Origin: Tolypothrix bouteillei VB521301
GTDB lineage: Bacteria > Cyanobacteriota > Cyanobacteriia > Cyanobacteriales > Nostocaceae
Length of the DNA stretch: 64,000 nucleotides
NCBI RefSeq assembly: GCF_000760695.4
Contig: NZ_JHEG04000001.1
Coordinates: 2,439,578 to 2,503,577, forward strand
Direction: 5' to 3'
The notes under the pieces are model-generated. The model was not told the DNA's origin, made no database searches, and saw only the letters and a program-made list of their open reading frames with translations. This document shows, piece after piece, positions 1 through 9,108 of this stretch. Numbering within the stretch: the first letter of the stretch is position 1; each line of letters opens with the position of its first letter. A program made the position numbers and the translations under genes.

Positions 1-96
1 AGAAAATTATCTATAGAACAACTTGAAGCATTGGGAGAAGTCTTATTAGACTTTTCTGAAGTGGCTGATTTACAAACTTGGTTAAATCAATCTTAA
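1..96 (+). CDS. DUF4351-containing protein, C-terminal end only
   Basis: The first 31 codons are open and end at TAA. The residues read as an RKLSIEQLEALGEVLLDF-type tail followed by a SEVADLQTWL segment, which is the usual ending of the DUF4351 domain found at the C-terminus of cyanobacterial Rpn/PD-(D/E)XK transposase-like proteins. The start lies outside the window. A short hairpin follows at 117-133. The family link is from recall of the motif; with only 31 residues the rest of the protein cannot be judged. Confidence 0.6.
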   Translation, partial: RKLSIEQLEALGEVLLDFSEVADLQTWLNQS

Positions 97-116
97 GAAT
101 ACAAACCCTTAGACCT

Positions 117-133
117 CCGCTTTCTTCAAGCGG
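117..133 (+). terminator. Small hairpin after the DUF4351 gene
   Basis: CCGCTT and AAGCGG form a 6-bp stem around a 5-base loop, 20 bases after the stop codon. No T-run follows, so it is a weak terminator candidate. Confidence 0.3.
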
Positions 134-296
134 GTAACTGAGTTGACAACCTGTCAGAAAATTTGAGAATCAATCAAGATACAAATAAAGACAATCGCGA
201 ATTGCTGTATGCAATTAGAACTAGTTTATCAGCCCAATAGAGAACAAGCTAAGGAAGAGGGCGACTTGAACAAGGACTTGAAAGAAATTATTTCAT

Positions 297-2048
297 TTAC
301 ACAATGCGCCAAACTTTTTTCGCCAATTGAGTTAGTAATTCCTGGCGTTTTTCAATAGATTCAGTATTCCAGTCACTAAATGGCTCTAAATCTCTTACCG
401 CACGATCGACAGCTGTATTAACACCAATGTTTACTTTCTCTGCTATAGATTTGGTAATTAAAAACTTCGATTTAGGGTAAGCTTTCTTTTTTTCTGTAAA
501 TGATTTATTTTTTATTGAGCGATTAATTGATCCTTCAAGTAATGTAAGATTTCCAAGTTTTTGAATATATTTTTCAATTTCAGCAGGTTTATCAAATAAA
601 GATTTATCCTTATTAACTGTTTGAGATAAAATATGTTCTATTTCTACTGTATCATTAATATAATTCTTTAAATCAGTATAAGCTCCAATACTTCCGTATG
701 CTTCTTCATCAATATACTGCGTTAATTTTGCTAAAACGTATTGCAACATTTTCTTTCTAATAGAAGATTTACTGAACTGACGGAAGGCTAGCTCAAACTG
801 TTTAGATAGTTTTTGTTTAGCAGGTTGAAGCTCGTTGAGTATAAATTTTTCTAGCTCTATTTTATTAGAGACCTTACGTAGCTTTCCAGTCCACTGAGTG
901 AATAAGGTTTCGAGCCTGCTAGTACCCTCTCGTGTAACTATATGAACAAATAAAAAATTTTCTATTTCTTGACATAATTCTGTAAAAAGTTCTATTGATA
1001 AATGCTGAGATGCTAATAGTAATGTCAAATGTTGTTTGGTAGAAAGGTAAGATATATTTAACAAATAACGATTTAGATGACCATATTTATCTTGTCCATT
1101 TTTAAAGTATAAAAAAGCTTGAGCAGAATTAACAAGGCTATCAACGAATTCCAAAGGGTTTTCTGTATACCCGCATATATCTTTATTTTCAACAAACCAA
1201 TCATATATTCTATCTTCTCTAAGCCGTTCGCCTGACTCATATTTTGCAGTTATAAAGTAACGAAGAAAGCGTAAAGGCTTTTCATCAGCTTTAAATAGTA
1301 AGCTAATCATTTTTTTCCATTTACTTTTTAATTTCTCAAAATCCTTACTATTTAAGTGCATAAACATTTGGTTTTTTAGCAAATCCATTGCATCCAAACC
1401 TATTCCACGGTTGTTAATTGTTTCAAAAACTGTAAGTGCATGGGATACACTTTTTGTTTCTACACGAACAACCTTTACATTTTGAGTGAAGCGAGCATAA
1501 AACTGTTTAATTTCTTGGATATCTTCGTCAAATTTTTCTTTAAAAAAATCTAGAATAAATTTATAAGCTTTTTTAATTTTTTTGATAGAACTAGAATCTG
1601 GAACTTCATCAAAATCTTCTTTCATTGCAATTTTTTTCAAAACATCACAACTATCATATTGAAGTTCCACTCTATCTCGAAATACTTCATTTCCATTTTG
1701 ATCCACAAATGAAGAGGCAATTAACTCTTTCACCGAACCAACAGTTTCTTGTGGTTTGAGCTTTTCTCGATAATCTCTTATAGAACAGAGAATTAAGTAT
1801 GCAGTTGTCATTCGCTGCTGTCCATCAATTAATTCATAAGCTCTATCTGAACTGCACACAATAATACTGCCTATAAAATACTCCCATCCTGTACCGGATT
1901 TGTTTCTCTCAAATTCTTGATAAATATCTTCAAGAAGCTCTCCAACTTGTTTTTCTTCCCAAACATACTCCCGCTGATAAGCTTTAACTACATAAAAATC
2001 TTTAAAGAGTTCTCCCAAAGTATAGTCACGAGATTCAATTATCGCCAT
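297..2048 (-). CDS. GmrSD-like DUF262/DUF1524 nuclease
   Basis: A 583-residue single-chain protein. The N-terminal DUF262 (ParB/sulfiredoxin-like) domain has QREYVW at residues 25-30 and the hallmark DGQQR at 75-79, a nucleotide-binding loop. The C-terminus carries the DUF1524 His-Me (HNH-like) module: IEHILSQ from residue 470, LGNLTLL about 30 residues later, then a conserved Asn at 509. This is the GmrS plus GmrD arrangement of type IV restriction enzymes that use NTP to cut modified (glucosylated/hydroxymethylated) phage DNA. The gene stands alone between a DUF4351 gene tail and a MITE-like element, and is AT-rich and Lys-rich compared with its neighbours, as is common for transferred defence genes. 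Many DUF262 proteins are untested, so the defence role is inferred. Confidence 0.85.
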   Translation of the reverse strand: MAIIESRDYTLGELFKDFYVVKAYQREYVWEEKQVGELLEDIYQEFERNKSGTGWEYFIGSIIVCSSDRAYELIDGQQRMTTAYLILCSIRDYREKLKPQETVGSVKELIASSFVDQNGNEVFRDRVELQYDSCDVLKKIAMKEDFDEVPDSSSIKKIKKAYKFILDFFKEKFDEDIQEIKQFYARFTQNVKVVRVETKSVSHALTVFETINNRGIGLDAMDLLKNQMFMHLNSKDFEKLKSKWKKMISLLFKADEKPLRFLRYFITAKYESGERLREDRIYDWFVENKDICGYTENPLEFVDSLVNSAQAFLYFKNGQDKYGHLNRYLLNISYLSTKQHLTLLLASQHLSIELFTELCQEIENFLFVHIVTREGTSRLETLFTQWTGKLRKVSNKIELEKFILNELQPAKQKLSKQFELAFRQFSKSSIRKKMLQYVLAKLTQYIDEEAYGSIGAYTDLKNYINDTVEIEHILSQTVNKDKSLFDKPAEIEKYIQKLGNLTLLEGSINRSIKNKSFTEKKKAYPKSKFLITKSIAEKVNIGVNTAVDRAVRDLEPFSDWNTESIEKRQELLTQLAKKVWRIV

Positions 2049-2521
2049 TTCTGTATCCTGAAAAATAAAAAGTTATGTTTTATAAAATCAAGAATGTTAA
2101 ACAGTGAATATGAATTGTATGCTACATACTGATAAAATATATAAAATTTACTAAAAATTTACGTAATTCTCATATCTTAAAAAACGATAGCTATGCCAAA
2201 AGAAGTTCTTAACTGAACTAGGAGCTTGGTTTACTGCCTCAATTAATAAGATTCTGGCATGAATTTAAGAAAATTGGGAAAAAAAGTAATTTGAGACTTA
2301 TACCAATTTTCTATGAAGATGCATACAATTAGCCTGCGAAGCGCCCCCTTTGTTTGTATAGCCCCACCCTTCTAGAATGAGGGCAATAATGTGCAACTTC
2401 ACATAGAATTGGTATTAGTTTATTGAATTGGATAAACTGCGATCGCTCCATTCCCGTTACAAAACTTATTCTCTTAACTGCGAGCTTGCTCCAACCCATT
2501 CACCATTAATACGATGGACGA
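2049..2521. other. Intergenic region with a MITE-like repeat
   Basis: This stretch separates two minus-strand genes. The first 250 bases are AT-rich with no visible gene. The rest holds the inverted-repeat element described separately at 2299-2417 and a HIP1 site. No open frame with a ribosome-binding site was found. Confidence 0.5.
2299..2417. repeat. MITE-like element with terminal inverted repeats
   Basis: The left end reads TATACCAATTTTCTATGAAG and the right end is close to its reverse complement (CTTCACATAGAATTGGTATT), about 20 bp at each end with two or three mismatches around roughly 80 bases of non-coding sequence. The TACCAATT...TATG ends are of a type that recurs in Nostocales genomes (from memory). 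There is no coding capacity, so any movement would need a transposase in trans. Confidence 0.55.
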
Positions 2522-2998
2522 CTAGTTATCAACTGCAACAGTTTCAGCAGAGTGACGTATTGGGAAATTGACAGAATTAGCAATAAAGCACATTTTATGA
2601 GCTTCTTCGTGCAAACGGGTTGCTGTTTCGATGTTTGCGCTGTTAGCGATCGCCACACGAGGTTTGAGTGTAACCTCAGTAAATCGTCCGCTTCCATTAT
2701 TTGTCTCTTCCATGACACCAACTGGACGATCGACGTAATCCATGACAACGATTTTTGCACTAGCACACAAATGAAGATACCAGAGCATGTGACAAGCAGA
2801 AATTGATGCCAACAGCAGTTCCTCTGGATTATACCGTGTTGGGTCACCACGAAAAGATGGGTCAGACGAGCCATAAATTATAGGTTTGTCTTGACTTTGA
2901 ATCTCGTGGTTGCGGCTGTATGCTCGGTAATTTGCTGTTCCTTCCCCAAGATTACCAGTCCAAGCGATCGCAACCGAGTAACTGTGAAATTTTGTCAT
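2522..2998 (-). CDS. OsmC family peroxiredoxin-like protein
   Basis: A 158-residue OsmC/Ohr fold protein. The two conserved cysteines are present: C69 in the SISACHM motif after the NPEELLLAS segment, and C137 in AHKMCFIANSV. An extra cysteine lies at 78. OsmC enzymes reduce organic hydroperoxides in the cytoplasm through a Cys pair; residue spacing here (69 and 137) fits the family. The gene is transcribed away from the indolocarbazole cluster. The 10-bp repeats seen before three cluster genes also occur at its start codon (2994-3031), so it may be co-regulated and protect against peroxides made by the oxidases. That link is an inference; OsmC genes are also common stand-alone stress genes. 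Confidence 0.88.
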   Translation of the reverse strand: MTKFHSYSVAIAWTGNLGEGTANYRAYSRNHEIQSQDKPIIYGSSDPSFRGDPTRYNPEELLLASISACHMLWYLHLCASAKIVVMDYVDRPVGVMEETNNGSGRFTEVTLKPRVAIANSANIETATRLHEEAHKMCFIANSVNFPIRHSAETVAVDN

Positions 2999-3031
2999 AA
3001 GGTCAGAAAAAGTCAGAAAAGGTAGGAAATA
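2994..3031. promoter_or_regulatory. Direct repeats with 10-bp period at the osmC start
   Basis: GTCATAAG overlaps the osmC start codon and is followed by GTCAGAAAAA, GTCAGAAAAG and GTAGGAAATA in exact 10-base register. These units match the repeats at 10692, 12584 and 16435. Here they lie in the osmC 5' region, about 430 bases before the rebD-like gene. They look like an operator for a shared regulator, but no regulator gene is visible nearby. Confidence 0.5.
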
Positions 3032-3460
3032 GTCTTAAGATGCTTGCAGGGGCTGCAACATTTGCGGAACACGGGAAACAACTCTTGATGACAAGTTATA
3101 GAAAAACAACGAGAGACTCTGTTCTCCCCCATGGTAACCAATTGACTGCAAGCAAACGGTAAATAATACCTTATCTACCAAAAGGAAATATTAATTTATG
3201 TTAATCAGTCAACATCACCTATTTTTTAAACCTAATTTTAAAATGACTGAAACGATTGAAAACAAAATTTATCTCAAGAATATAACAAACAGTAACAATT
3301 TTGAGGCTTCTATTAACAATTTGCCAAAGTTTATCAAAATTCAAATCTTTTAAATTTTTAGATTGAGCGGGATTGGTAAGACAAACCAGGGAATGAAAAG
3401 ATTTCTTTCCTTTGCCCCTAACCCCTGAACCTTCGCGGAAGAATCAAAGAAAAGGTTATT
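2999..3460. other. Divergent intergenic region osmC / indolocarbazole operon
   Basis: The region holds the direct repeats next to osmC and otherwise AT-rich sequence without an open frame. It must contain the promoter of the rebD-like operon, but no convincing -35/-10 pair could be chosen by eye. AAAGG lies about 6 bases before the ATG at 3461. Confidence 0.4.
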
Positions 3461-6400
3461 ATGAGCATCTTAGACTTTCCACGCTTGCACTTTCAAGGCT
3501 TTGCCCGCACCCACGCCCCCACGGGACATAAAAACGGTTTGGTAGATCTGAGTACCAACACAGTTTATATGAATGGCGAACGTTTCGATCGCAACCGTCC
3601 TTTATCTGAATACCACGAATATCTTCAAAGCTTGGGACCTCGGTTTAATGCTGAAGGACAATGGGATGAAAACGGTTCTTTCAGTATGGCAAAGGGATGG
3701 GATTTTGGCGGAAACGGTCACTTTGCGATCGAAGCAAAAATTGTCAGTACCCAACGCGAAGCAGGACAAGTTGACCAGCAAGATCCAGCGGTCGGACGCA
3801 GCATTGATATGTGGGGACACTTCAATGATTACTTAGCCACAACTTTCAATCGCGCCCGGATCTTTGATTGCGATCCTGCTTCCAATTGGACAACCACAAT
3901 TATGGTCGGTCAACTGACTTTTGGAAGACAGGGTGTATCCCATGAAGTCCCATATATGCTCTCTGCTCCTGTTGAAGGGATGCAACCCGCTCGCTGGCAA
4001 AACTTTAACTACATTCGAGAATTGCCAGAACATCCCTTGAACGGTGAGTTTAAGCGTGCAGAAGTCTATCAATTCGTCATACCCAAAGACGCCAAAGATG
4101 TGCTTTGGGGTGAAGAAACAGCACTTTCACCAACCGTTTCCCTATTACGTTCTGCAATGGAGCGAGAAGATGTGTTGGGAGTGGTTGTACAGTTTAGCTT
4201 AAGCAATATGTCGGCTCCGTTACAACCCGACTCACCAGTTTTTTGGCATTTACATGGAACTATCGGTTTGTGGTGTGAAGGTGAACTGAAGACTTACCCA
4301 CAAGGTCGGTTGTTAACTCCCCGTCATATCTTTCAAAATCCGGAAGACAGAACGCTGTCTAACCTGACAGTTGCTATTACCCCTCAAGGCGCTAGCTTGA
4401 ATATGGTGACAGCAGTCCCTTGCAACGGACGTGCAATTCAAGCAGGACCGGGACCTACTCATGCGATCGCTTCCAAGCTTGACTTGGGTGAGTTGGAACT
4501 GCGTACAGTAAAAAGCCAGCGATTGGTAGCACGCATTCCCAAGGAAGCATACCAACAACCAGCACATCAACTGACAAGTGGAATTGTAGACGTACCTTTA
4601 GCAGAACCCTTTGAAAATCTGTGTGATGAGATCGAACATCAGGGCTTGTGTATTGTTGGAACACATCCCAACGGTCAGCGACAGATTTTAGTTCGGGAAG
4701 AGGAAATTAATCTCCAAGTTAATGATGCTTGCTTGTTTGTTGAATTTCCAGATGAAAAGCGTGGGTTAGACTACTCTGTAGAATTAGAGGTGAGGTCTTT
4801 TGTCCGGGGTCGTCCCGCACCTGTGGAAACAGTCTACTTGCACCAATTTTACAATCCTAAAGGTTTGCCGCAGTTACGCTATGACTTCGATCGCAATCCA
4901 GAGAATGTCGGGAAAACTTTCCACTTTCCCCAAAGTCTAGACATCGTACATTTCAAACCCGGTAAGCGTGAGGAAATGGGCGATTTTACTGCTAAAAGTA
5001 CTATCGCAACTGATGAACAAGGACGCGGTTGGGTGACTGTGCGGGGAGTTCAATCGGGGACTGCAAGGGTACTGCTATCAACACGGGCTGACGAAATACC
5101 GGGCGATCCTTCACTTACAGACCGAGCGATCGTTAGCTACGATAACGAAGATCGCCTTGGCTTCTGGTCTGGGGCTGGTTCCTTCGCCGTTCGAGTCTTG
5201 ACTAACGATTGGCACTTAGAAGACATTCCAGATGAGTCAGTAGACTTCAACCTCATTTACAAACATATCCTAGCTTTCTACGAACTTTCCTTTTCCTTCA
5301 TGAAAGCCGAGGTCTTCAGTTTAGCGGACAAATGCAAGGTCGAAACTTACGCTCGCCTCATGTGGCAAATGTGCGACCCTTGCAACAAAAACAAAACTTA
5401 TTATATGCCACCCACACGAGATATGTCCCAACCTCAAGCAATGCTTTTGCGTAAATATTTGCAAAACCAACAGCGAGTGGGCTATGTTCCCGAAACCAAG
5501 CCAACACCAAAGAGCACTCAACGCACCATTCAAACTCGCGATGAACTCGTAGCCGCCCTGCGACACGCTGCAGAACTTGAGGTTGCAGTGATGTTGCAGT
5601 ATGTCTACGCAGCATACTCCATTCCCAACTATGTCACGGGTCAAGAGTACGTGCGTCGGGGCTTGTGGACTCCCGAACAACTGCGTCTGGCTTGCGGTGA
5701 CGGTCAGGAGGGACACGACTATGGAATGCGGGGCGTGTTGTTGGATATCTCCCGTGAAGAAATGGTTCATTTCTTGATGGTTAACAATATATTAATGGCG
5801 ATTGGCGAACCTTTTTATCCAGCTATACCCAATTGGAATGAAGCGAATCGACGCTTCCCAATTGAAGTGGACTTTGCTCTAGAACCCTTTGGTCCATCTA
5901 GCTTGCAACGATTCTTACAATTTGAATTGCCTGACTTTTTAGTTGAAGATTTAGCTCATGAAACTGAACCCAACGATCCTAGCGTTGATCAGCTGCATAG
6001 TTATGGTTCGTTGAGCGAACTGTATCGCCAAATTCGTACTGCGATCGAAAATATTCCAGATTTAATTGTTGTTAAAAAGGGTTGCGTTGGTGGCGAACAC
6101 CACCTATTCTTACGAAAAGATACTAATAAATCTCATCCCGATTATCAGTTCCAAGTAGACGACGTCAACAGTGCTCTCTTTGCCATTGACTTAATTGTCG
6201 AACAGGGAGAAGGTTGTGAGGTGGATTCACCTAAGTTTGAAGAATCTCATTACCAAAAATTCCGGCGCATTGCAGATGCACTGGCTCGCGAACAAACCAT
6301 TGATGCGACTACCGGGCATAAATTACCTTGGACTCCAGCATATCCCGCGTTGCGTAACCCCACGCTCCATCACAAAGATTACAGTTCTACTGTTGTGACT

Positions 6401-6814
6401 GTTCCCCAAACCAGGGCCGTGATGCAAATTTTTAACGAGTCTTACTATTTAATGATGCAACTGATGGTGCAGCACTTCGGGTTAATGCCTCATGGTAGTA
6501 TGCGGCGATCGAAGCTGATGAATCCAGCTATTGATGTGATGACAGGTATGATGCGTCCCTTGGGTGAACTGCTGATGACTATGCCTTCTGGGAAACGCGG
6601 GAAAACAGCTGGTCCTTCTTTTGAGATTGCCCACCCACCTACATACATTCCCACACCAGAGATTGCATATCAAGCGATCGCAAGTCGATTTGAACGCCTG
6701 AGTCATCAAGCAAGAGAATGCGAAGTCATCCCCAGCATGGTTTACGAAATGTTTGATTTCTACGCGAGATATTTTGAGGATTTTGCAAAAAATCCCCAGC
6801 ACATATTCGGTTAA
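3461..6814 (+). CDS. Chromopyrrolic acid synthase-like protein (RebD/StaD/VioB family)
   Basis: A 1117-residue protein that begins with the family signature MSILDFPRLHFQGFAR; VioB starts almost identically. The LWGHYNDYL-type block appears as MWGHFNDYL, and the AETYARLMWQMCDP-type block is kept. The C-terminal half is a ferritin-like iminophenylpyruvate dimer synthase domain with ELEVAVMLQYVYAAYSIPNY starting at residue 705 and EEMVH at 766-770, then GGEHHLFL and the LRRSRLMN-like RRSKLMNPAIDVMTG block. RebD/StaD couple two indole-3-pyruvate imines into chromopyrrolic acid; VioB makes the related dimer for violacein. The next genes are RebC- and StaP-like, which favours the indolocarbazole role. 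It is the first gene of a tight operon, 18 bases before the next start. The expected upstream tryptophan oxidase gene is absent. Confidence 0.93.
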   Translation: MSILDFPRLHFQGFARTHAPTGHKNGLVDLSTNTVYMNGERFDRNRPLSEYHEYLQSLGPRFNAEGQWDENGSFSMAKGWDFGGNGHFAIEAKIVSTQREAGQVDQQDPAVGRSIDMWGHFNDYLATTFNRARIFDCDPASNWTTTIMVGQLTFGRQGVSHEVPYMLSAPVEGMQPARWQNFNYIRELPEHPLNGEFKRAEVYQFVIPKDAKDVLWGEETALSPTVSLLRSAMEREDVLGVVVQFSLSNMSAPLQPDSPVFWHLHGTIGLWCEGELKTYPQGRLLTPRHIFQNPEDRTLSNLTVAITPQGASLNMVTAVPCNGRAIQAGPGPTHAIASKLDLGELELRTVKSQRLVARIPKEAYQQPAHQLTSGIVDVPLAEPFENLCDEIEHQGLCIVGTHPNGQRQILVREEEINLQVNDACLFVEFPDEKRGLDYSVELEVRSFVRGRPAPVETVYLHQFYNPKGLPQLRYDFDRNPENVGKTFHFPQSLDIVHFKPGKREEMGDFTAKSTIATDEQGRGWVTVRGVQSGTARVLLSTRADEIPGDPSLTDRAIVSYDNEDRLGFWSGAGSFAVRVLTNDWHLEDIPDESVDFNLIYKHILAFYELSFSFMKAEVFSLADKCKVETYARLMWQMCDPCNKNKTYYMPPTRDMSQPQAMLLRKYLQNQQRVGYVPETKPTPKSTQRTIQTRDELVAALRHAAELEVAVMLQYVYAAYSIPNYVTGQEYVRRGLWTPEQLRLACGDGQEGHDYGMRGVLLDISREEMVHFLMVNNILMAIGEPFYPAIPNWNEANRRFPIEVDFALEPFGPSSLQRFLQFELPDFLVEDLAHETEPNDPSVDQLHSYGSLSELYRQIRTAIENIPDLIVVKKGCVGGEHHLFLRKDTNKSHPDYQFQVDDVNSALFAIDLIVEQGEGCEVDSPKFEESHYQKFRRIADALAREQTIDATTGHKLPWTPAYPALRNPTLHHKDYSSTVVTVPQTRAVMQIFNESYYLMMQLMVQHFGLMPHGSMRRSKLMNPAIDVMTGMMRPLGELLMTMPSGKRGKTAGPSFEIAHPPTYIPTPEIAYQAIASRFERLSHQARECEVIPSMVYEMFDFYARYFEDFAKNPQHIFG

Positions 6815-6832
6815 TAAACTTAGGGAAAAGTT

Positions 6833-8431
6833 ATGAATAATATTGAAACAGATGTTCTTATTGTTGGCGGCGGACCAGTCGGGTTATCAACAGCACTTGA
6901 ATTGCGTTACCAAGGTATCAATTGTATCCTCATAGAGCAATCCGATGGAGTTGTCACTGACCCTAAAGTTAGCACGGTAGGACCCCGCTCTATGGAGCTT
7001 TACCGACGATGGAGTATCTCTCAGCACATACGCAATGCTGGATGGCCTGTCGATCATACTTTAGATGTTGCATGGGTAACGGCAGTAGGAGGTTATGAAA
7101 TATACCGCGTACCTTTTCCATCTTATGCTGAGAGAAGCCTACCTGAATACACGCCAGAACCAGAGCAAGTTTGCCCTCAAAATTTGGTCGCACCCGTTCT
7201 GATGGATGCTTTGGGACAATATCCATCAGGAGTTATTAAACTTCTTTGTCGTTTGGAAAGCTTTGAACAAACGGATGAAGAAGTTGTCGCTAAGGTGACA
7301 AACATAGATTCAGGAAACACGGAAATCATTCGTGCTAAGTATATGGTGGCTTGCGATGGTGCTCGCAGTATAGTCCGTAAAGCTTGTAACGTTGAAACTC
7401 CATCATTCCATCCCACTCAACTGTTTCAAAGCGTTGTCTTTAACGCACCAGAGCTAGCAAGTCAATTGGGCTCGCGCAATGCTATGGTTTTCTTCCTGGT
7501 TAACCCCAAGTTACAAGAACCACTCCGCTCTGTCGATGGACGGGGATCGTACCGTCTCATTCTGAAACCAAAAGAAAACGGTGAGTTGCGCGACCCAGAA
7601 GAAGCTGTTCGAGAAGCGATCGCGATCGATACCCCCATTGAAATTGTTTCCAATCTCAAATGGTATCTCACCCATCGCGTTGCTGACAAATTCCGCCAAG
7701 GGCGCGTGTTCTTTGCAGGCGATTCTGCTCATACACTCTCACCTTCTGGTGGTTTTGGCATGAACACGGGGATATGTGATGCACTCGACCTGGGTTGGAA
7801 ACTAGCTGCTACCCTCAAAGGTTGGGGCGGAGAAAAATTGCTCGATACCTATGAGATGGAAAGACGTCCTATTGCAGTCCGAAACCTCGAAGAAGCAAAT
7901 GCTAACCTCCAACGCGGTCAAAAACGTGCTGTTCCCCCAGCAATTACAAGCGATTCTCCCGAAGGCGAAGCAATTCGGAGATCCATGGCTGAAGGTTTAG
8001 AGCGCAGTAACGTTAAGCGCGAATTCGACGCACCAGGGGTTCATTTTGGATTCCGTTACGAGTCAGCGATCGTTATCCCTGATGGTACGCCTCCTAACAG
8101 CGATCCTTTCCAATGGACTCAAAATAGTTATCCCGGATCGCGAGCACCCCATGCATGGTTAGCACCTGACAAATCTATATTGGATCTTTTTGGTCAAGGG
8201 TATGTGCTGCTGTGCTTCCAAGAACAACAAGGAACCGAAGCTTTTGCCAAAGCTTGCTACGACAGACGCGTTCCACTGACAATCACCTTTATCGAAAAAC
8301 CGGAAATTGCCCAACTTTATGAAAAAGCTTATGTACTCGTGCGACCAGACGGACATGTTGCTTGGAGAAGCGATACTTTACCGAGCGATCCAGGTACTCT
8401 TATCGATCGCGTCCGAGGCTACTTTTCATGA
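6833..8431 (+). CDS. FAD-dependent monooxygenase, RebC/StaC type
   Basis: A 532-residue class A flavin hydroxylase that resembles RebC along its whole length, including the opening IETDVLIVGGGPVG (FAD GxGxxG at 12-17), VGPRSMELYRRW, the DG motif at 175-176, GDSAHTLSPSGGFGMNTG from 296, the EFDAPGVHFG block and VRPDGHVAWR near the end. RebC and StaC act with the P450 RebP/StaP to steer chromopyrrolic acid oxidation toward arcyriaflavin A (RebC) or K252c (StaC). The position matching RebC F216 is V219 here (StaC-like), while that matching R239 is R241 (RebC-like). The stop codon overlaps the next start (ATGA), showing translational coupling with the GST gene. Confidence 0.93.
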   Translation: MNNIETDVLIVGGGPVGLSTALELRYQGINCILIEQSDGVVTDPKVSTVGPRSMELYRRWSISQHIRNAGWPVDHTLDVAWVTAVGGYEIYRVPFPSYAERSLPEYTPEPEQVCPQNLVAPVLMDALGQYPSGVIKLLCRLESFEQTDEEVVAKVTNIDSGNTEIIRAKYMVACDGARSIVRKACNVETPSFHPTQLFQSVVFNAPELASQLGSRNAMVFFLVNPKLQEPLRSVDGRGSYRLILKPKENGELRDPEEAVREAIAIDTPIEIVSNLKWYLTHRVADKFRQGRVFFAGDSAHTLSPSGGFGMNTGICDALDLGWKLAATLKGWGGEKLLDTYEMERRPIAVRNLEEANANLQRGQKRAVPPAITSDSPEGEAIRRSMAEGLERSNVKREFDAPGVHFGFRYESAIVIPDGTPPNSDPFQWTQNSYPGSRAPHAWLAPDKSILDLFGQGYVLLCFQEQQGTEAFAKACYDRRVPLTITFIEKPEIAQLYEKAYVLVRPDGHVAWRSDTLPSDPGTLIDRVRGYFS

Positions 8432-9108
8432 TGAAACTCTACTATGCCCCAGCCTCATCCTACTCCCAGCGAGTCCTCATCGCTCTTTATGAAAAAGACG
8501 CAGCTTTTACACCTATAGAAGTTAATCTTTTTGACAAAGAAGAGCGATCGCAATATACAAAAATTAATCCTTTTGCCAAAATCCCCACGTTAGTAACCGA
8601 ATCCGGTCAAATACTATTTGAAGCTTGCATCATTATCGAGTATCTCGACCAAAAGTTTCAGAACAAACCCCATCTCATCCCACAAGAGCCAAAGCTAGCT
8701 TTAGAGGTACGAATGCTCGAACGGATCGTTGACGCGTACATCAACCGAGGACGTGAAGCGTTATTTTCCGACACTCAGCGTCCGGTGGAAGAACAAGGCA
8801 GTAGTGAGATAAAAAAAGCACATCGATTACTAGAGACAGCGTGCTTGCAACTAGAAGAACGATTGTCTGATAGAACTTGGTTGGCTGGGGAAGAGTTTTC
8901 CCTTGCAGACTGTGCGGCTGCACCCACCTTAAGTTACCTGCGTATGGTTTACAGCTACAAGCATTTCCCTCAATTAACAAATTACGTTCGGCGTTTGGAA
9001 TCCAGACCATCTGTGGCAAAAGTTCAAAACTCCGGACGAGAGCAAATGATACAAATGCTGTCTGCGTTAAAAAACCCTCTTGAATTAATGCCATTGGATA
9101 ATGGCTAA
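8428..9108 (+). CDS. Glutathione S-transferase family protein
   Basis: A 226-residue cytosolic-type GST. The N-terminal thioredoxin-like half has KLYYAPASSYSQRV (the catalytic Ser/Tyr/Cys position is a Ser), KINPFAKIPTLV with the cis-Pro, and a later EYLDQKF segment; the helical half ends with the LADCAAAPTLSYL capping motif and LESRPSVAKV. The ATG at 8428 was chosen because it overlaps the stop of the RebC-like gene as ATGA and has GAGG about 9 bases upstream; a longer frame from 8362 would run inside that gene. Known reb, sta and vio clusters contain no GST as far as recalled, so its step is unknown: conjugation of an electrophilic intermediate, an isomerase, or self-protection are all possible. 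Confidence 0.88.
   Translation: MMKLYYAPASSYSQRVLIALYEKDAAFTPIEVNLFDKEERSQYTKINPFAKIPTLVTESGQILFEACIIIEYLDQKFQNKPHLIPQEPKLALEVRMLERIVDAYINRGREALFSDTQRPVEEQGSSEIKKAHRLLETACLQLEERLSDRTWLAGEEFSLADCAAAPTLSYLRMVYSYKHFPQLTNYVRRLESRPSVAKVQNSGREQMIQMLSALKNPLELMPLDNG

Noticed and set aside
5321..5770. Minus-strand frame of 149 codons inside the RebD-like gene
   Set aside because: Antisense shadow of a strongly conserved coding region.
3461..8431. Violacein cluster (VioB plus VioC/VioD)
   Set aside because: The first protein is VioB-like, but the flavoenzyme follows RebC along its whole length and the next P450 is StaP-like; VioA, VioD and VioE are absent.
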